Assembly: GCA_023052935.1 (NCBI GenBank)
Contig: CM041294.1
Coordinates: forward strand, 20,732,635 to 20,796,634
Reading direction: 5' to 3'
From: Piezodorus guildinii
Taxonomy: Eukaryota > Arthropoda > Insecta > Hemiptera > Pentatomidae
DNA length: 64,000 nt
Both the position numbers and the translations under genes were made by a program. The notes beneath the pieces were generated by a model. The model was not told where the DNA came from, made no database searches, and saw only the letters and a program-made list of their open reading frames with translations. Of this stretch, positions 12,801 to 24,201 are shown one piece after another. Position 1 is the stretch's first letter, and every line of letters begins with the position of its first letter.

Positions 12801-13655
12801 TTTGGTGCGGGCAGCACACGACTTTCACTTACCTCCATTTTAAAAATCAATGAAAGGATTTTCTAATACAGTTAGAGATTAAAATACATGATACCATTAA
12901 AGAATTAATTGAATTGAATTTCCATTTTATTGTTTTATTAAAAAATCAATTATATTATCATCTAAAATAATCAGTTAGTTTTATCGGCTTTTCATAATTC
13001 TTTATTACAAGCTTGTGTATTAGATAATATTTTTTTCTAAAATCTTTAGCTTTCTAACGGTATATCATACATCTATATTATTGTTCTTATATTCGAAAAC
13101 CAAAAATTGCATTAAAAAATATTATTTCAGTTTTTTCCTTTACTTGGGTATTGAATTCATTCAGTTTAAATATTTACCTGTTTTTCATCGATGGTAACAG
13201 GATAATATAGTTATTTTTATAAAATCTACAAAATTAAAGCTACTTTAGAGAAAGAAAATTTAAAATATCGGCATTTAAGCACTATCAGACCATTTTAATC
13301 CGAATGAAACCTAAATTATATTAAAGCCCACTAAATTTTACATCGATATAGCGAGTTTAATTAAAATCGTCGGAACCGTTTTCGAAAAAATCGAAAAAAG
13401 GTGCAAAATGCATGGTATAAAGTTTATCTTCTGGTAAGCTCATTTTGATGAAAAAAATTTTGTAACGTCTCGGGCGTATATTTGTCTTAAATATGAAATT
13501 TCAGTTTCATAGGAATGACCGTTTCCGCCCGGGAGAGACCTTTTTGTGGGACTTGGTTATTTGGATTCACGGACCCTAAAACGTGTATTTCCGTTGAAAA
13601 CTGGAATTCAAAGATTTTCACGATCGCAATATATATAGTAAGTGAGAGTAAAAAT
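12801..13655 (-). repeat. R element copy 1 (near full length)
   Basis: Minus-strand copy of the R family. The left end shows TTTGGTGCGGGCAGCACACG then ACTTTCACTTACC; the right end shows CGATCGCAATA..TAGTAAGTGAGAGTA. The internal order matches copies at 45073, 46206, 53835 and 58200: ACGTGTATTTCCGTTGAAAA, then CGCCCGAGACGTTACAAAA-like, then GTTCCGACGATTTTAATTAA, then ACGGTATATCATAC. No ORF is shared by copies, so it is a non-autonomous family. Confidence 0.8.
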
Positions 13656-13939
13656 GAAACAATTCGTTCGGCCCAAAGTTTCCCGAATAATAGTCAATGC
13701 GCCATATTTTTTATAAAAATATCCTTAATTATGACCTCAATATTAAATTTTTCTTAGACCTTATACCTTCGAAATCATCCAAATTCTACCAAAATATTAT
13801 TATTAACTTAATCATTAAGCACAATTTCTATCCAATTCCACTCATCCCTACGACTCAACTTAAAAATTGAGATGCTAACGGGCCAGATATCTCATATATT
13901 TTGAAGTTATGGCAATGGATAGATTCTTCACTTAAGTAC

Positions 13940-14075
13940 GAAATGCTTGTTGCTGTAACGACCACACTCAGCGTCCACTGGCTTTCAATACCAGTGATGC
14001 CGTTAAGAGAAAAGCTCTGGGATCTTCCGGAGCCAGGCTTTTCCTTCACAAGTGGTTCGATGGGAATGTTTCATA
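13940..14075 (+). repeat. S repeat (LINE 3' tail), decayed copy
   Basis: Matches 33225-33620 and 55147-55551 through ACTCAGCGTCCACTGGC, ACCAGTGATGCCG, CTGGGATCTTCCGGA and CACAAGTGG. The tail is not preserved. The copy at 55147 has a TSD and A-rich end, which shows S is a retroposed 3' end. Confidence 0.6.
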
Positions 14076-14839
14076 TAAATATACATGTGTTGGAACGTTT
14101 ATAAAAAGTATATAACTAAAAAGTTCTCATGAAATATGTGTTCTCATTGATATTATTGAGACAAATTGATCTAAAATTATTAAGAACTGAAAAAATACAT
14201 AAAAATCTTTTGATATTATTTCGCTTTTGTAGAACCTAATGGCAACCCTTGGCTTTCCATATTCTAAACCACCCACGATCAATTATTCCTTTACAGTGAC
14301 GACAACCCACTCCAAGGAAGCAATTATTCTCTCCTTTGCCGGAGGAGACGCCACTTCAAAACGTTTTAGGTCTCGCAGTTTTTCAAACGCATTGGAACAA
14401 ACGTAGCGTGTAAATAAGATCCTTTTAACATTTTATTTCTCCGGCGGTTCTTCCAAAGGGAGTTTGATTGGCCCTTTATGAGGACATCTTCAAAGAGACC
14501 ACGTTTACCCTGGCACTGGAGAGGGGCCCTTTAACCCCAACTCGAGAGAAAGGTAAACTTTTGTATTTCCTTCTTCGCTCGATATGAAACTCATGAGCTG
14601 ATTAATATGGATCCCGCCGCTCATACCATATGAAGGTAAGTTATCGTTTTTATGTAGCCTCAATATACATCATCAAAATGGAGATATAATTTTCAGTTAT
14701 TTCGAGAAGGCGATAACAGTAGTAAGTTTTGGAGAAAGGGCTTTTTTGGAAGGTTGGAAAAGAAAAAATGGAGGGAACTTACTAAAATATCTTATAAAAG
14801 CGAAACATATTATATTATTCTAAGTTACCATTATATTTT
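14076..14839. other. Unassigned sequence, moderately GC-rich at 14230-14560
   Basis: No open frame with a family signature. The 14230-14560 part is visibly richer in GC than its surroundings and shows no match elsewhere in the window. It could be the remains of an unrecognised element. Confidence 0.35.
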
Positions 14840-15650
14840 ACCTGGAGTAAGAAGTTCGATAATCTCCGTTCTTAAAAAAATAAATTTATTAGCCATTGAA
14901 GAATGGTGTCAAAACTGGAGAATTAAAATAAATTCTAACGAATCCCATCAAATTACCTTCACTCTACGTCGTTAACCTATGACTTCCTGCCCCACCGTGT
15001 CCTTTAACAATAGCCTACTTACTCCTGTTGAACAGTTCCGGTACTTAGGACTCCACCTTGACAAACGCCTAACATGGAACCCTCATATTAGAATGAAACG
15101 ACAGGAAACTGCTCGAAGATACAGATGACTACAACACTTACTCGACAGACGCTCAAAACTTCCTACTTACTACAAAAATCTCATTTATATAACAATTATC
15201 AGACCTATTTGGACCTATAGCATTGAGCTATGGGGTCTACTAAACCATCACATTTCTCTCGCATCAAATCCTTGCAGTCCAATATCCTACGAAAAATCCT
15301 TGATGCTCCTTACTTTGTTACCAAAAAATCATCCATAAAGATAAATATCCCATTTGTTGAATATTAGGATCGTTGCAGATATACCTTTTTTCATTCCAAA
15401 TTCCCTGCCCACTCAAACCCGCTTATCCTTGACCTCTCCTCCATATCTATTCCCGACAACCCACCGAGGCGCCTTAAAAGAAGATGGCCAAGAGACCTCC
15501 TAACATAAATTAGACATTGGAGTGCTACCAATGGGTAGTTTCTTCACAGGGCTACCATGTGTTGTAATCATATATCAAGCCTATTTACTTGTTGTATTGA
15601 TTTAATACAGTTGTAAATTTCTTTAAATAAATAAATAAAATTTAAACTTA
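14840..15650 (+). mobile_element. Truncated Jockey-family LINE, copy B
   Basis: Frames with few breaks encode VLKKINLLAIEEWCQNWR, INSNESHQITFTLRR (then a stop), FRYLGLHLDKRLTWNPHI, LIYITIIRPIWTYSIELWG and LQSNILRKILDAPYFVT. This is the RT C-terminal region of the same family as copies A, C and D. The 3' UTR has the intact hairpin CTACC-AATG-GGTAG at 15525-15538 and the copy ends in (AAAT)n at about 15625-15645. Several stops and a frameshift make it dead. Confidence 0.85.
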
Positions 15651-16535
15651 AACCGGCAATTTTTTGAGTTGCCAAGTAATGATTTATAATAGTTGCTCAT
15701 GAGCGGCGTTACTATTATATATCGAGAGCTTTAACTTTCATCAGAAAAACTCAAATATATCTACTTGATGTGCACGCACAGAAAAGTAAGTGGTACTAAA
15801 TGAAAGAAGGACGAATATCCCAGAAGGCTAAAAAGTCGAACACGCTAAACAGAAATTTACTATAGTTTAACGTCATGAAAAAATGAAATTTTAATATTAA
15901 CACTTAAATGAGCACACCTTAACTTCCTTTTGTTAATTATTTATTTTATTTCATATCCATTTACATCATCTATCAACGTTTCGGGATTGTTTACCCATTC
16001 TCAAAACTAATTTTTTTAAAAACACTTTCTCATATATAATTCATTAAATCACTCCATAGCTTACTGCTATTCGTCTACATGGGTGTTCATTGGCTTATTG
16101 GAGTAAGTAAGCTGACCTGATAAGTAGACAACTATAGGGGTCATGCAAAAAGTATTCCCCGTGTTATCCAGGTATATGATTAATAAAACATAATTAAACT
16201 TAATATAATTAATAAAAAGTTATGATATTATCTTTATATTAGGCCTATAATATGTTACGCTTGCCTTGCATGGTCTAACACAAAAAATTATAAAAAATAG
16301 AAATTTTAAAAAATAAATGATTAAAGCTAAGGATGTTGGTAGTTATCCTAGATGGACTCGATTGACCTATTAAATTATTCTTTATATGTGCCTAGTATCT
16401 CTACCTACTTTTATTAATATATTAACAATAGATTTTTTTAATTCATATGCAAATAGTAGGCATCACCATTTAAGGAAAATTGTTAGTTATTGTAAAGCCT
16501 ATTTAACTTCGTCAAAGCCTATTTATATATTTATA
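15651..16535. other. Unassigned AT-rich spacer
   Basis: No gene or element recognised between Jockey copy B and the mariner at 16536. Confidence 0.4.
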
Positions 16536-17457
16536 TTGGGTTGTTTCACATGAAATGTCCGTTTTTTTAGTTTCTGAAATACATAAAGGATTTTGCAGGT
16601 CTCTGTTGTTTTCTTCCGAATGTTTACATATTTAAAGTAAACAGTTACTAATCCTCTACCTTTGTATTATAAATATTAGCTTCCCAATCAATTACCCACT
16701 TTTTAGTATACCTCCAAATATGAACATGGAAACACGCGATTTTCGAGTAATATTTTTGTACGAGTTTAAACTCGGCCATTCAGCAGCTGAAGCCGCTAGA
16801 AATAATTGCAAGGCGTTTGGGGAAGGGAGTGTTAATGAACAGACCATTCGCCGTTGGTTCGCTAAGTTTTCAGCTGGGGATACCGACTTGGAAAACTTGC
16901 CCCGAAGAAGACCTCCGTCCGTAAGAGACAACGATGTCCTCAAACATACGGCAGAAGGAAAACCCTACCAAACAGTTAAAGGACTCTCAGCACAACTAAA
17001 TTCAAGTGCATCTATCGTTTCCAGACATTTAAAGTGCATTGGTCAAGTAAAAAAGCTCGATAAATTGGCACCTCGTGATCTCACTGAGCGGCAGCAAGAC
17101 CCCATGTTTCAAAACATACCGTGCAAAAATTGAAAGACCTGGGCTACGAAGTTCTTCTGCATCCACCATATTCTCCCGACTTGTATCCAACAGATTACCA
17201 CCTGTTCAGGAATTTAGACAACTTCGTCAAAGGAAAACTTTTTGAAAGTGATGTTCAAGTGAAAAGTGAGTTTTCAGATTTTGTTTCACTTCAAAGCTCA
17301 GAATTTTTCAGTTCGGGAATAAAAAAGGTGGTGTCACGTTGAAAAAATGTGCAGAAAAAGAATGGTAAATACTTCGAATAAAGTTATGTTGTTTTCATAT
17401 CATATTTTTAATAAAAATCCTTAACCTTAAACGGACATTTCTTGTGACACAACCCAA
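16536..17457 (+). mobile_element. Mariner transposon 1, internally deleted
   Basis: Terminal inverted repeats TTGGGTTGTTTCACATGAAA (left) and, inverted at the right end, TTGGGTTGTGTCACAAGAAA are flanked by the TA dinucleotides expected for a mariner (16534-16535 and 17458-17459). At 922 bp it is shorter than the usual 1.3 kb, and the missing part lies within the transposase gene. Confidence 0.92.
16720..17341 (+). pseudogene. Mariner transposase pseudogene, catalytic core deleted
   Basis: The first frame (from ATG 16720; METRDFRVIFLYEFK, NEQTIRRWFAKFSAGD) is the N-terminal double helix-turn-helix DNA-binding domain of a mariner transposase. It runs to LTERQQD and then jumps to sequence that reads PHVSKHTVQKLKDLGYE in another frame. 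Everything between is lost, including the first catalytic Asp and the second one expected in DNARPH. After the jump the frame at 17121 gives LLHPPYSPDLYPTDYHLF, with the region of the third Asp, and ends at a TGA. It cannot encode an active enzyme. The junction is shared with mariner 2 (28976). Confidence 0.9.
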
Positions 17458-17459
17458 TA

Positions 17460-17670
17460 TGTAAGGTTTTTCATTGTTTTCCCTCTTGTACTGTACTTAA
17501 TTAAAATTTATTAAATTATGATTATTTGTACTTCTATGTAAAGTGTAAGAAAGCCCAGGCAGATTTGAAACCTTACGTGTATGTATTGTATAATACTCTT
17601 TGTTTGTGCATGTATATTTACTAATAAACATATAATTTCATTCATTCATGGCAGATTTTTATAATAAAGA
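17460..17670. other. Unassigned AT-rich spacer
   Basis: Nothing recognisable between mariner 1 and the Helitron end at 17671. Confidence 0.4.
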
Positions 17671-17747
17671 CTAGCTGTTGCGCGCGACTTCGTCTGCGTC
17701 AATTTCAGTTGTTATGATTGCTATTAAGACGTTTTTAAATGAATATA

Positions 17748-18196
17748 TTGGGTTGTCCGGAAAGTTCGTAGAAAAATTTGGACAACAATTAAAATTGGTC
17801 AGCTTAAAATTTGTTTATTTAATCTACAAAAATGGGGTTGGTCTTCCAAATTGAAGACCCTCTAAACCACGAAAACCACTTCTGAACCGTGCTGTCAGCA
17901 ATTGAATCGCTGCCATACACGGAACGAATCTTTCTTGCAGTTAGGGCTACGTTTTTCCCTCTTTTAAAAAAGAACAGCATATTATTTCGAAAATGAACTG
18001 AATCGTCACTCATGTTGGATTGCAATAAACTACTCTACTGATCCTTCATAAAGACGAATTCAGTGTGTAAATATAGTTAATTCCATGAGGATTAAAGGCA
18101 TATAAATAAACATTAGCCTCGTGATTCATTTTAGTAGAAAAAAACATAAGGTAAATTTTATTTTAAAAACCTCTACCAACTTTTCGGACGACCCAA
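17748..18196 (-). mobile_element. Mariner (second family) inside Helitron copy 1
   Basis: Inverted repeats TTGGGTTGTCCGGAAAGTTC and TTGGGTCGTCCGAAAAGTTG with flanking TA. The short ORF 18025-17819 on the minus strand encodes MSDDSVHFRNNMLFFFKRG and DSIADSTVQKWFSWFRG, the N-terminus of a mariner transposase unlike that of the element at 16536. At 449 bp most of the gene is gone. A larger copy at the same Helitron position is at 49405-50161. Confidence 0.88.
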
Positions 18197-18289
18197 TATT
18201 TTAAAGTATTTCTGCTTAAATAATATTTTTGGTTTTATTTTCTTGTGGCAGAAGAACATACTGATTTTCTTCGCGACCCGATCTTGACG

Positions 18290-20531
18290 TTTTTTTTTTT
18301 TTTTTTTTTTTTTCTCATCCTCCAACTTTATTTACAAAATAAATACAAAACACATTCTATGTATATACAGCAGCAATGGTATATACAGTCCATGGCTCAG
18401 GCCTCGTATTGCCCGTTGGCATTCTAAGGTTCCTTTCGCACTAGGCGCGGTATGCGCTTGAGGAGTGGGGTGGCTTTGTGCCTTTGTTGAAGTAAAATGG
18501 GGAGGAACCATTTTGCTGGTGGTTAAATGTATGCGGGTCAGACTGCAGAGTCCAGACCCCTTCCCAGGGCGACCACGTCGACCAGGGGGAGAGAGCCTTG
18601 CCACCTTCCAGGCGCAGGTGGTGGAACTACGTCCCTGAAGAGAGGGTTCGCACAAGCCTTTAACCCGTCAAAGAACTTGACGTGCCTCCTGCTGATGAAC
18701 TCTGGCACCGAGGGAAGGGGAGTTCCTCGTGGATGGTGGCATTTCTCGCCCGCTGGAGTGTGGTTCCTCTGGCTATCCTCCTTAGGACGGAGTTCTGATA
18801 ACTCTGCAGCCTTTTGAGCGTGGACTGATAGAGGTGGCGGAGCAGGGGCGCACCATGGAGTAGAGTCGGTCTGATAACGGCCTTGTAGATTTGCAACTTG
18901 AGTCGCAGTGAGAGCTGCGGCGAGATGAGTAGGTGGTAGAGTCTATGGGACTTCCTGCGGGCCAGCTTGATTCTTTCCCGTACATGGCTGGAGAACGTCA
19001 GATGTCGGTCCAAGGTCACACCTAGGTAAAGAATTGAGTTGGAGAGAGGAAGTTTTACACTGTCTATCTCAAACTCGGTGGGTAACTTCTTCTTCCCCTT
19101 CTGGAAGGACAAGATGATGGCGTCCGTTTTGGCTGGGTTGACTCTGATTCCGATCTTCTTCAATTCCCCAACTATGACGTTGGCTGCTTTCTGAGTCTGG
19201 TCACGTGCCTTGGTGGCGCTCATGCTGGTGGAGTAAATGGCGATGTCGTCCGCATAGGCTGCTACTGTTGCTCCCGGATGCTTTACTGAGACCACCGGTG
19301 CCGTGAAAACGACAAATAGTAGTGGCCCCAGTACAGACCCTTGAGGTACCCCGCAGATGGTATCGTGTGGATTCGACAGGCTCCCGCCAACCCTTACAAC
19401 GAAAGATCTTCGACTAAGATAGCTTCGGATCAATCGGCATAGGGAGGCAGGGAACTTGAACTCCTCCAGACGGCGGAGTAAAAGAGTGTGAGACACACAG
19501 TCAAAGGCCTGTGTGCAGTCCAAGGAGATTAGTGCTGTGGCATCGTTGTTCTTCCTCATCCGCTCCATGGTGTGGGCCTGCAACTTCGCCAGATGGTGTT
19601 CACAGGCTACCCCTCGTTGGAATCCTGTCTGTTCAGGGTGGGATGATGTTCTCCTCCGTACAGTGCTTCATCAGATGGTGGTGAACCAGCCTTTCTAAGA
19701 TCTTACTCATGTGCGAGAGAAGACTGATCGGGCGATAGTGTTCCGTTGAATCTCCACTCTTCCCCGGTTTGAGTAGTGGCACTACGATCGCTTCTTTCCA
19801 AGCCTTAGGAAAATACGATAATCGGATGCACGTGTTAAAAATGTTCAATAAGAAGGCTTTACCCCTCCTAGGGAGCATCTTCAACAGGACATAAGGAATA
19901 TCGTCCTTCCCAGAGGACTTATTGCCCTTAGTACGTCGTAGCACCGACTCAAGCTGCTTGAAGGTGAAGTGGATGGGCTTCTCATTGGGGGACGGAGGTC
20001 TCCCTTCTGGAAGTCCAGGAGCAGCACTCACACGAGCCTCTTCCCTCGCTTCATAGTCGGTAGCCAGGAGTTCAGCCTGTTCAACCGGGGTCAACAGATC
20101 GCTCTCAGACGTCAGGTGCACAGTCCTCTTCTTGGCGACATGAGTCCTGATGAGTTTCCAGAATTGCTTCTGGTCGTCATGAGTCCTCCGGAGCTGTTCG
20201 TGCCAGAGGGCGGTCTTCCAGGCACGCATGAGGCTGGCTATCTGCCTGGTCATCGCATTGATGGCCGGTTTCAAGCTGTAATCACCCGTGCGGTAAAAGA
20301 CGTTCCTCAGGTTGTTCCTTTGGGCTACCAAGGCGAGTATGTGCCTCGGAGGCTTTCTGAGAGCGATCGGCTGGGGGCTGAACCTAGGGATATAATAATT
20401 CGCTGACTTCTGTATGGTAGTGGTGATGACGGCCACAGCGCCATCCACCTCGGCTTCAGATCTCAGAGGCTGTATCTTGGGTAGTGTATTATCGACACTA
20501 GCCTTATAGCCTTTCCAGTCGGCCTTGTGAA
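18290..20531 (-). mobile_element. 5'-truncated, young non-LTR retrotransposon (I/Jockey-group)
   Basis: Flanked by the direct repeat CTTGACGT (18283-18290 and 20532-20539; the last T merges with the poly(T)). The poly(T) at 18290-18313 is the A-tail, so transcription is minus-strand. The body is 5'-truncated, starting inside the ORF. It is clearly GC-richer than the surrounding DNA, which suggests a recent arrival. It interrupts the helicase codons of Helitron copy 1. Confidence 0.9.
18660..20531 (-). pseudogene. LINE reverse transcriptase ORF with one frameshift
   Basis: The minus strand is open from the truncation point (20531) to about 19640 and again, one frame over, to a stop at 18660. 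The shift lies in a CCCACCC run at about 19635-19640, where one extra C would explain it. The first part gives FKQLESVLRRTKGNKSSGKD, YFPKAWKEAIVVPLLKPGK and YRPISLLSHMSKILERLV (RT fingers). The second gives TALISLDCTQAFDCV (motif A Asp), GVPQGSVLGPLLFVV (motif B) and AAYADDIAIYS (motif C YADD), then the thumb to the end of the ORF. No endonuclease domain is left because of the truncation. With a single lesion it is a recent copy, but truncated and dead. Confidence 0.9.
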
Positions 20532-20892
20532 CTTGACGTAAATCGATTCCTACGTGTTTAAATGCTTGCCCATGTGATTTATTAATTGTTATGGCAAAAG
20601 ATAAATTAACGGGAAATTGAATTATTTGAAAATTAAAAGGTAAATCATTTGGAATCGTTGGGATTCGAGGTCAATTTTCCCTGTTTTTTCCCATATTTTC
20701 CACTGATTCTTCGGTCCTATTAGTCGCAACGTGATGTTATATAGCCTATAGCCTTCCTCGATAAATGGACTATCCAACACAAAAAGAATTTTTCAATTTG
20801 AACCAGTAGTTTCTGAGATTAGCGCGTTCAAACAAACAAACAAACATACAAACAAACAAACAAACTCTCCAGCTTTATAATATTAGTATAGA

Positions 20893-21757
20893 TTAAACAT
20901 ATTGAAGACGCTATAATAAACACTATTAATTAAACTTCGGTATTGTTGAATTATATTTCTAAAATTTTAATTATTAATTCATATATGTCAATAGTACAAT
21001 TAACAACCAGTGAATTAGTGAATATCTATTCTCTATGTCAAAGTTGACCTAGCATGGTAGGCATGAGGGAGAGCAACATTCATTAACACATAATCCTGGC
21101 GTGATATTTAGATTAAATTAAAATTTAATCTGTGATAGAAATATTGTTTCTAGTCTTGTTTAAATTATTACAATAAGATATATATTTTTTTATTTAAATC
21201 ATTGAGCGAACTTATAAACCGAAAATAGTTCCAGAGCGGCTGAATCGGAAAGAGAGATTGATAAAAAAGTTAAAAATCCATAAACAATTATACTTTAATC
21301 TGTGCCCTTCCGGAAACCCGGCGGCTCAAACCAATGATAGCTTCCGATGAGGAACAAATCCTCCAATGAATCGGATTTGTGAGGATGTGGGGTGGGATCC
21401 TCTTTCAGATTAGCGAGGGACAAACCAAATAAAGTCGGCATTAAATTTCAACGCTCCAGAGGCCCTACACTTCAGACCTCGGCTGCCTCTATTCCCCATC
21501 TATTTATTTAGCACACTCCTCTGTTCGAATCAAGATTGAAGATTTGAACAAAGAAGAATTGAAGATTAAACAAAACGTTTATTTATTTTTTCTCAGTAGT
21601 TGCTGCTTCTACTAAGATCTATTTTATCCAAATGATTGTTTAAATTTTAATCACTGTTTTACATTTATCTAAAGTAACAGTTTTCTTAACCCACTGATAA
21701 CTAGATTTTTTTGGAAACCAAAAATAATTCAGGTTCAAAAAGCTATTTTATTTTACA
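20893..21757. other. Unassigned spacer with a GC-richer patch
   Basis: No gene recognised. The 21230-21500 stretch is GC-richer than its surroundings but shows no shared repeat and no coding signature. Confidence 0.35.
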
Positions 21758-22516
21758 TACCCAAAGCAACATTAAGGTTTCAAATGCAAAAAGATATTTA
21801 TACCCAAAATATTATAAAAGTTAGAAATTCTATATATATATATATAGGAAAAGGAAAACTTTTTGAAAATGATGATCAAGTGAAAAGTGCGTTTTTAGAT
21901 TTTGTTTCAATTCAAAGGTCAGATTTTTTCAGTTCGGGGATAAAAAAGTTGGTATCACGTTGGGAAAGATGTGTAGAAAAAGAAAGTAAATACTTCGAAT
22001 AAAATTATTTTGTTTTTATATCGTATTAATAATACATTTTTTTTTAAACTTACCTCCTTGTTAATATCAGTTTAAGAATTTTTTAAATACATTTAGAGAT
22101 ACAAATAAATTGTTAAAAAATTAATTAAATTGAATCTCAATAGATACATGCGTTTTATTAAATGATATATTATATTATTATTTACAAGAATCAGTTTGTT
22201 TTATCGGCTTTTCATCACTCTCCGTTAACTTTTGCAATTTTGTACATAAAGTAATATTTTTTCTAAAACCTTTAACATTCCAACGGTATATTAAAATTAC
22301 CGTTTTTATGTTCATAAAGACAAAAATTGTTAAATTTTTACATACATAAGTTATTTTACATACCCACTATAATTCCTGTCATTTTGAACATGACTAAAAA
22401 TCTGACAATTATAATTTCTAATCGTGAAATAATAGTAGTTAAATTTTTTAACAGAGTATATTTATGACGAGTTTGGAATATTATTTTCAATAACAAATCT
22501 TTTTACTCAACTAAAA

Positions 22517-22570
<54 letters not shown>

Positions 22571-22640
22571 TTCTAACTTTTATAATATTTTGGGTATAAA
22601 TATCATTTTGCATTTGAAACCTTAATGTTGCTAGACTATT
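21758..22640. repeat. Fold-back structure with about 80-bp arms
   Basis: 21763-21842 (from GCAACATTAAGGTTTC to GTTAGAAATTCTATATATA) is the near-exact inverse of 22550-22634. The arms enclose a mariner 3' fragment (21843-22030) and an R fragment (22040-22345), and end in (TA)n and an A-run at 22510-22532. The right arm continues into the LINE remnant on the minus strand, so the left arm is probably a copied, inverted piece of it. Confidence 0.75.
21843..22345. mobile_element. Mariner 3' fragment fused to R fragment, locus 1
   Basis: 21843-22025 matches the 3' end of the mariner ORF (KGKLFENDDQVKSAFLDF) and loses the terminal inverted repeat. From about 22040 it becomes the R family on the minus strand (AACTTACCTCCTTGTTAATA). 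The same fusion at the same bases is found at 29515-30010. Confidence 0.85.
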
Positions 22641-23010
22641 TTTCCATAACTTAATATCATCACAGTTACATAGATTTAAGTTAAAATTTAATCCATGCGA
22701 TTCTTTAGATTAAGTATGTTTTTGAACCATGCTATTTTTTTCTTAACTATATGTAATGCTAATATCTTTGGATATCTATGTGGTGGTAAATTCAAAATTC
22801 TAATAATATAATCGAAATGCATCTTTAGGGTGAACATAAATATTGGATCTATTGTTGTTTAAAAATGGAGAAAATGAGTTGGAGTATATTTTGGCAATTT
22901 AAATAGTTTTTTAAGAAAAAATCTTTCTAGTTTTTCCACGGCATCATGACTAACCGAAGAATATTTAAAATAAAGAAAACAATAATAATCCACTGTTGTA
23001 ATTACATCAA
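22560..23010 (-). pseudogene. LINE reverse transcriptase C-terminal remnant
   Basis: On the minus strand the frame gives VEKLERFFLKKLFKLPKYTP, FTLKMHFDYIIRILNLP and HRYPKILALHIVKKKIAWF, with a stop within. This spacing is typical of the region after the RT domain in several LINE clades, where a hydrophobic FLKKLL.LPK.TP block precedes the terminal part. The clade is not resolved. Dead. Confidence 0.55.
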
Positions 23011-23366
23011 AAGTTCAATATCAGCCTTAGTAAGCGAAATAATTTCATAGCTATCGCCAAGAGATAAGCCACCGACTTCGGGACTTGTTTAAATTCAAGT
23101 GCGGCGCATAATGAAAAGAAGATAAATACACTCGACTCTCGGGGTTAATGATATTCCTTACTCTGGGCCTGAGGGGGCGTCCTTTGGGAATATCCCGGAC
23201 CTATTTCCATTTGGGAAACACTTATGATGGGGTGGTCCGTCTTAAGGATCACGGAGTCTCAAGTTTAAAAAAAAGAAATATAAAAAAAATTATAATAATA
23301 TAATGCTATTACATGTAAAAATATACACAGACCAAAAATAACTTTATTTCAATAAAATAATAAAAA
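23011..23366. other. Unassigned spacer
   Basis: Slightly GC-richer at 23060-23250 with no match elsewhere in the window. No gene seen. Confidence 0.35.
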
Positions 23367-23380
23367 CGTCAATTTTATTT

Positions 23381-24199
23381 TTGTGGATGTAATTAGTTGA
23401 CCGTTGAGAATTACTGGAAGGAATTAGTCCGGGTGGCGGTCATTAAATGAAACCACTAAATAGTTTCAACTATTTTATTGTTTGCCAACGTTTCGACCCC
23501 CTTTGTGGGTCATCATCAGGGCTAAAAAGATACAAAAGAATATAATTTCAATGACATTACATACAATATTGTATAACCTATTTAGCTAGGGAACGTCGAT
23601 ATTGAAAAAATAACAGAAGAACTGTATATGTAAAAAAAACTTAATTAAAATACAATGACCATATTACAATAATGAAAGTGTTATACAGAAAAAATAAAAA
23701 TGTTCACTAAACAAAATTTACACAGGTATCAATAATTTACATTAAATATGAAATATAAAAATATGAAGTAGAGTGGAGATACGTACCGCATGGTGGGAGA
23801 ATGGAAACTAGGTACTGTTTGGTAGATGGGGGGTAGGTAGGATGGAAAATACGTAGGAAAAGGTAGAATGGAAAATACGTACTGATTTATGGACAGGGTC
23901 TGACAACAATGACTAAAATTCTTAATACTACCATACAAAGAATCAATGAAATTTAACTTATGATTATAATAATGATACAGGATAAAAAATTATAATTTAA
24001 TTCTTGAAATATCACCTATATAATAGTAAAAACAGTGATGGAAGATGTATATGGAGAAAAACTGACTGTACCTCCCAACTTAATTATCCCTAATTCTGTT
24101 TAAGGTATCCAAAGATAACAGAGTGGAAAAAAATAAAAATGGAACATTGTAAAATACATTAATTGACAAATCTTACAGGTTGATAAAAAAAAAAAAAAA
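23381..24199 (-). repeat. Inverted pseudo-LTR of the PLE
   Basis: Reverse complement of 28063-28835 with very few differences (for example CCCTAGC against TCTAGC near 23590). It ends in an A-run at 24183-24201 where the body begins. It contains a hammerhead-like core at 23484-23522. An upside-down terminal repeat ahead of a 5'-truncated body is a known PLE arrangement. Confidence 0.88.
23484..23522 (-). ncRNA. Minimal hammerhead ribozyme core (PLE, inverted end)
   Basis: Minus strand: stem I GCC, CTGATGA, one unpaired T, stem II GACCC..GGGTC, GAAA, stem III ACGT, cleavage base T, stem I GGC. It matches the plus-strand copy at 28730. The stem III ACGU is self-complementary and has no loop, so it would have to pair between two molecules. 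Minimal hammerheads of this sort are described for PLEs (Cervera and De la Pena, 2014). Confidence 0.75.
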
Positions 24200-24201
24200 A
24201 A

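Larger units (their letters stand above)
17671..20892 (-). mobile_element. Helitron copy 1 (contains a mariner and a LINE)
   Basis: Read on the minus strand it starts TCTATACTAATATT (20892) and ends CAACAGCTAG (17671), between a flanking A and T, exactly the A|TC...CTAG|T pattern of Helitrons. Near the 5' side the sequence encodes FAITINKSHGQAFKHVGIDL, the C-terminal motif of the Pif1-like Helitron helicase (20535-20635). After the LINE insertion it continues DRVAKKISMFFCHKKIKP (18197-18289). Without its two insertions (mariner 17748-18196, LINE 18290-20531) the element is only about 530 bp, so it is a deletion derivative. Copy 2 lies at 48990-50238. Confidence 0.88.
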
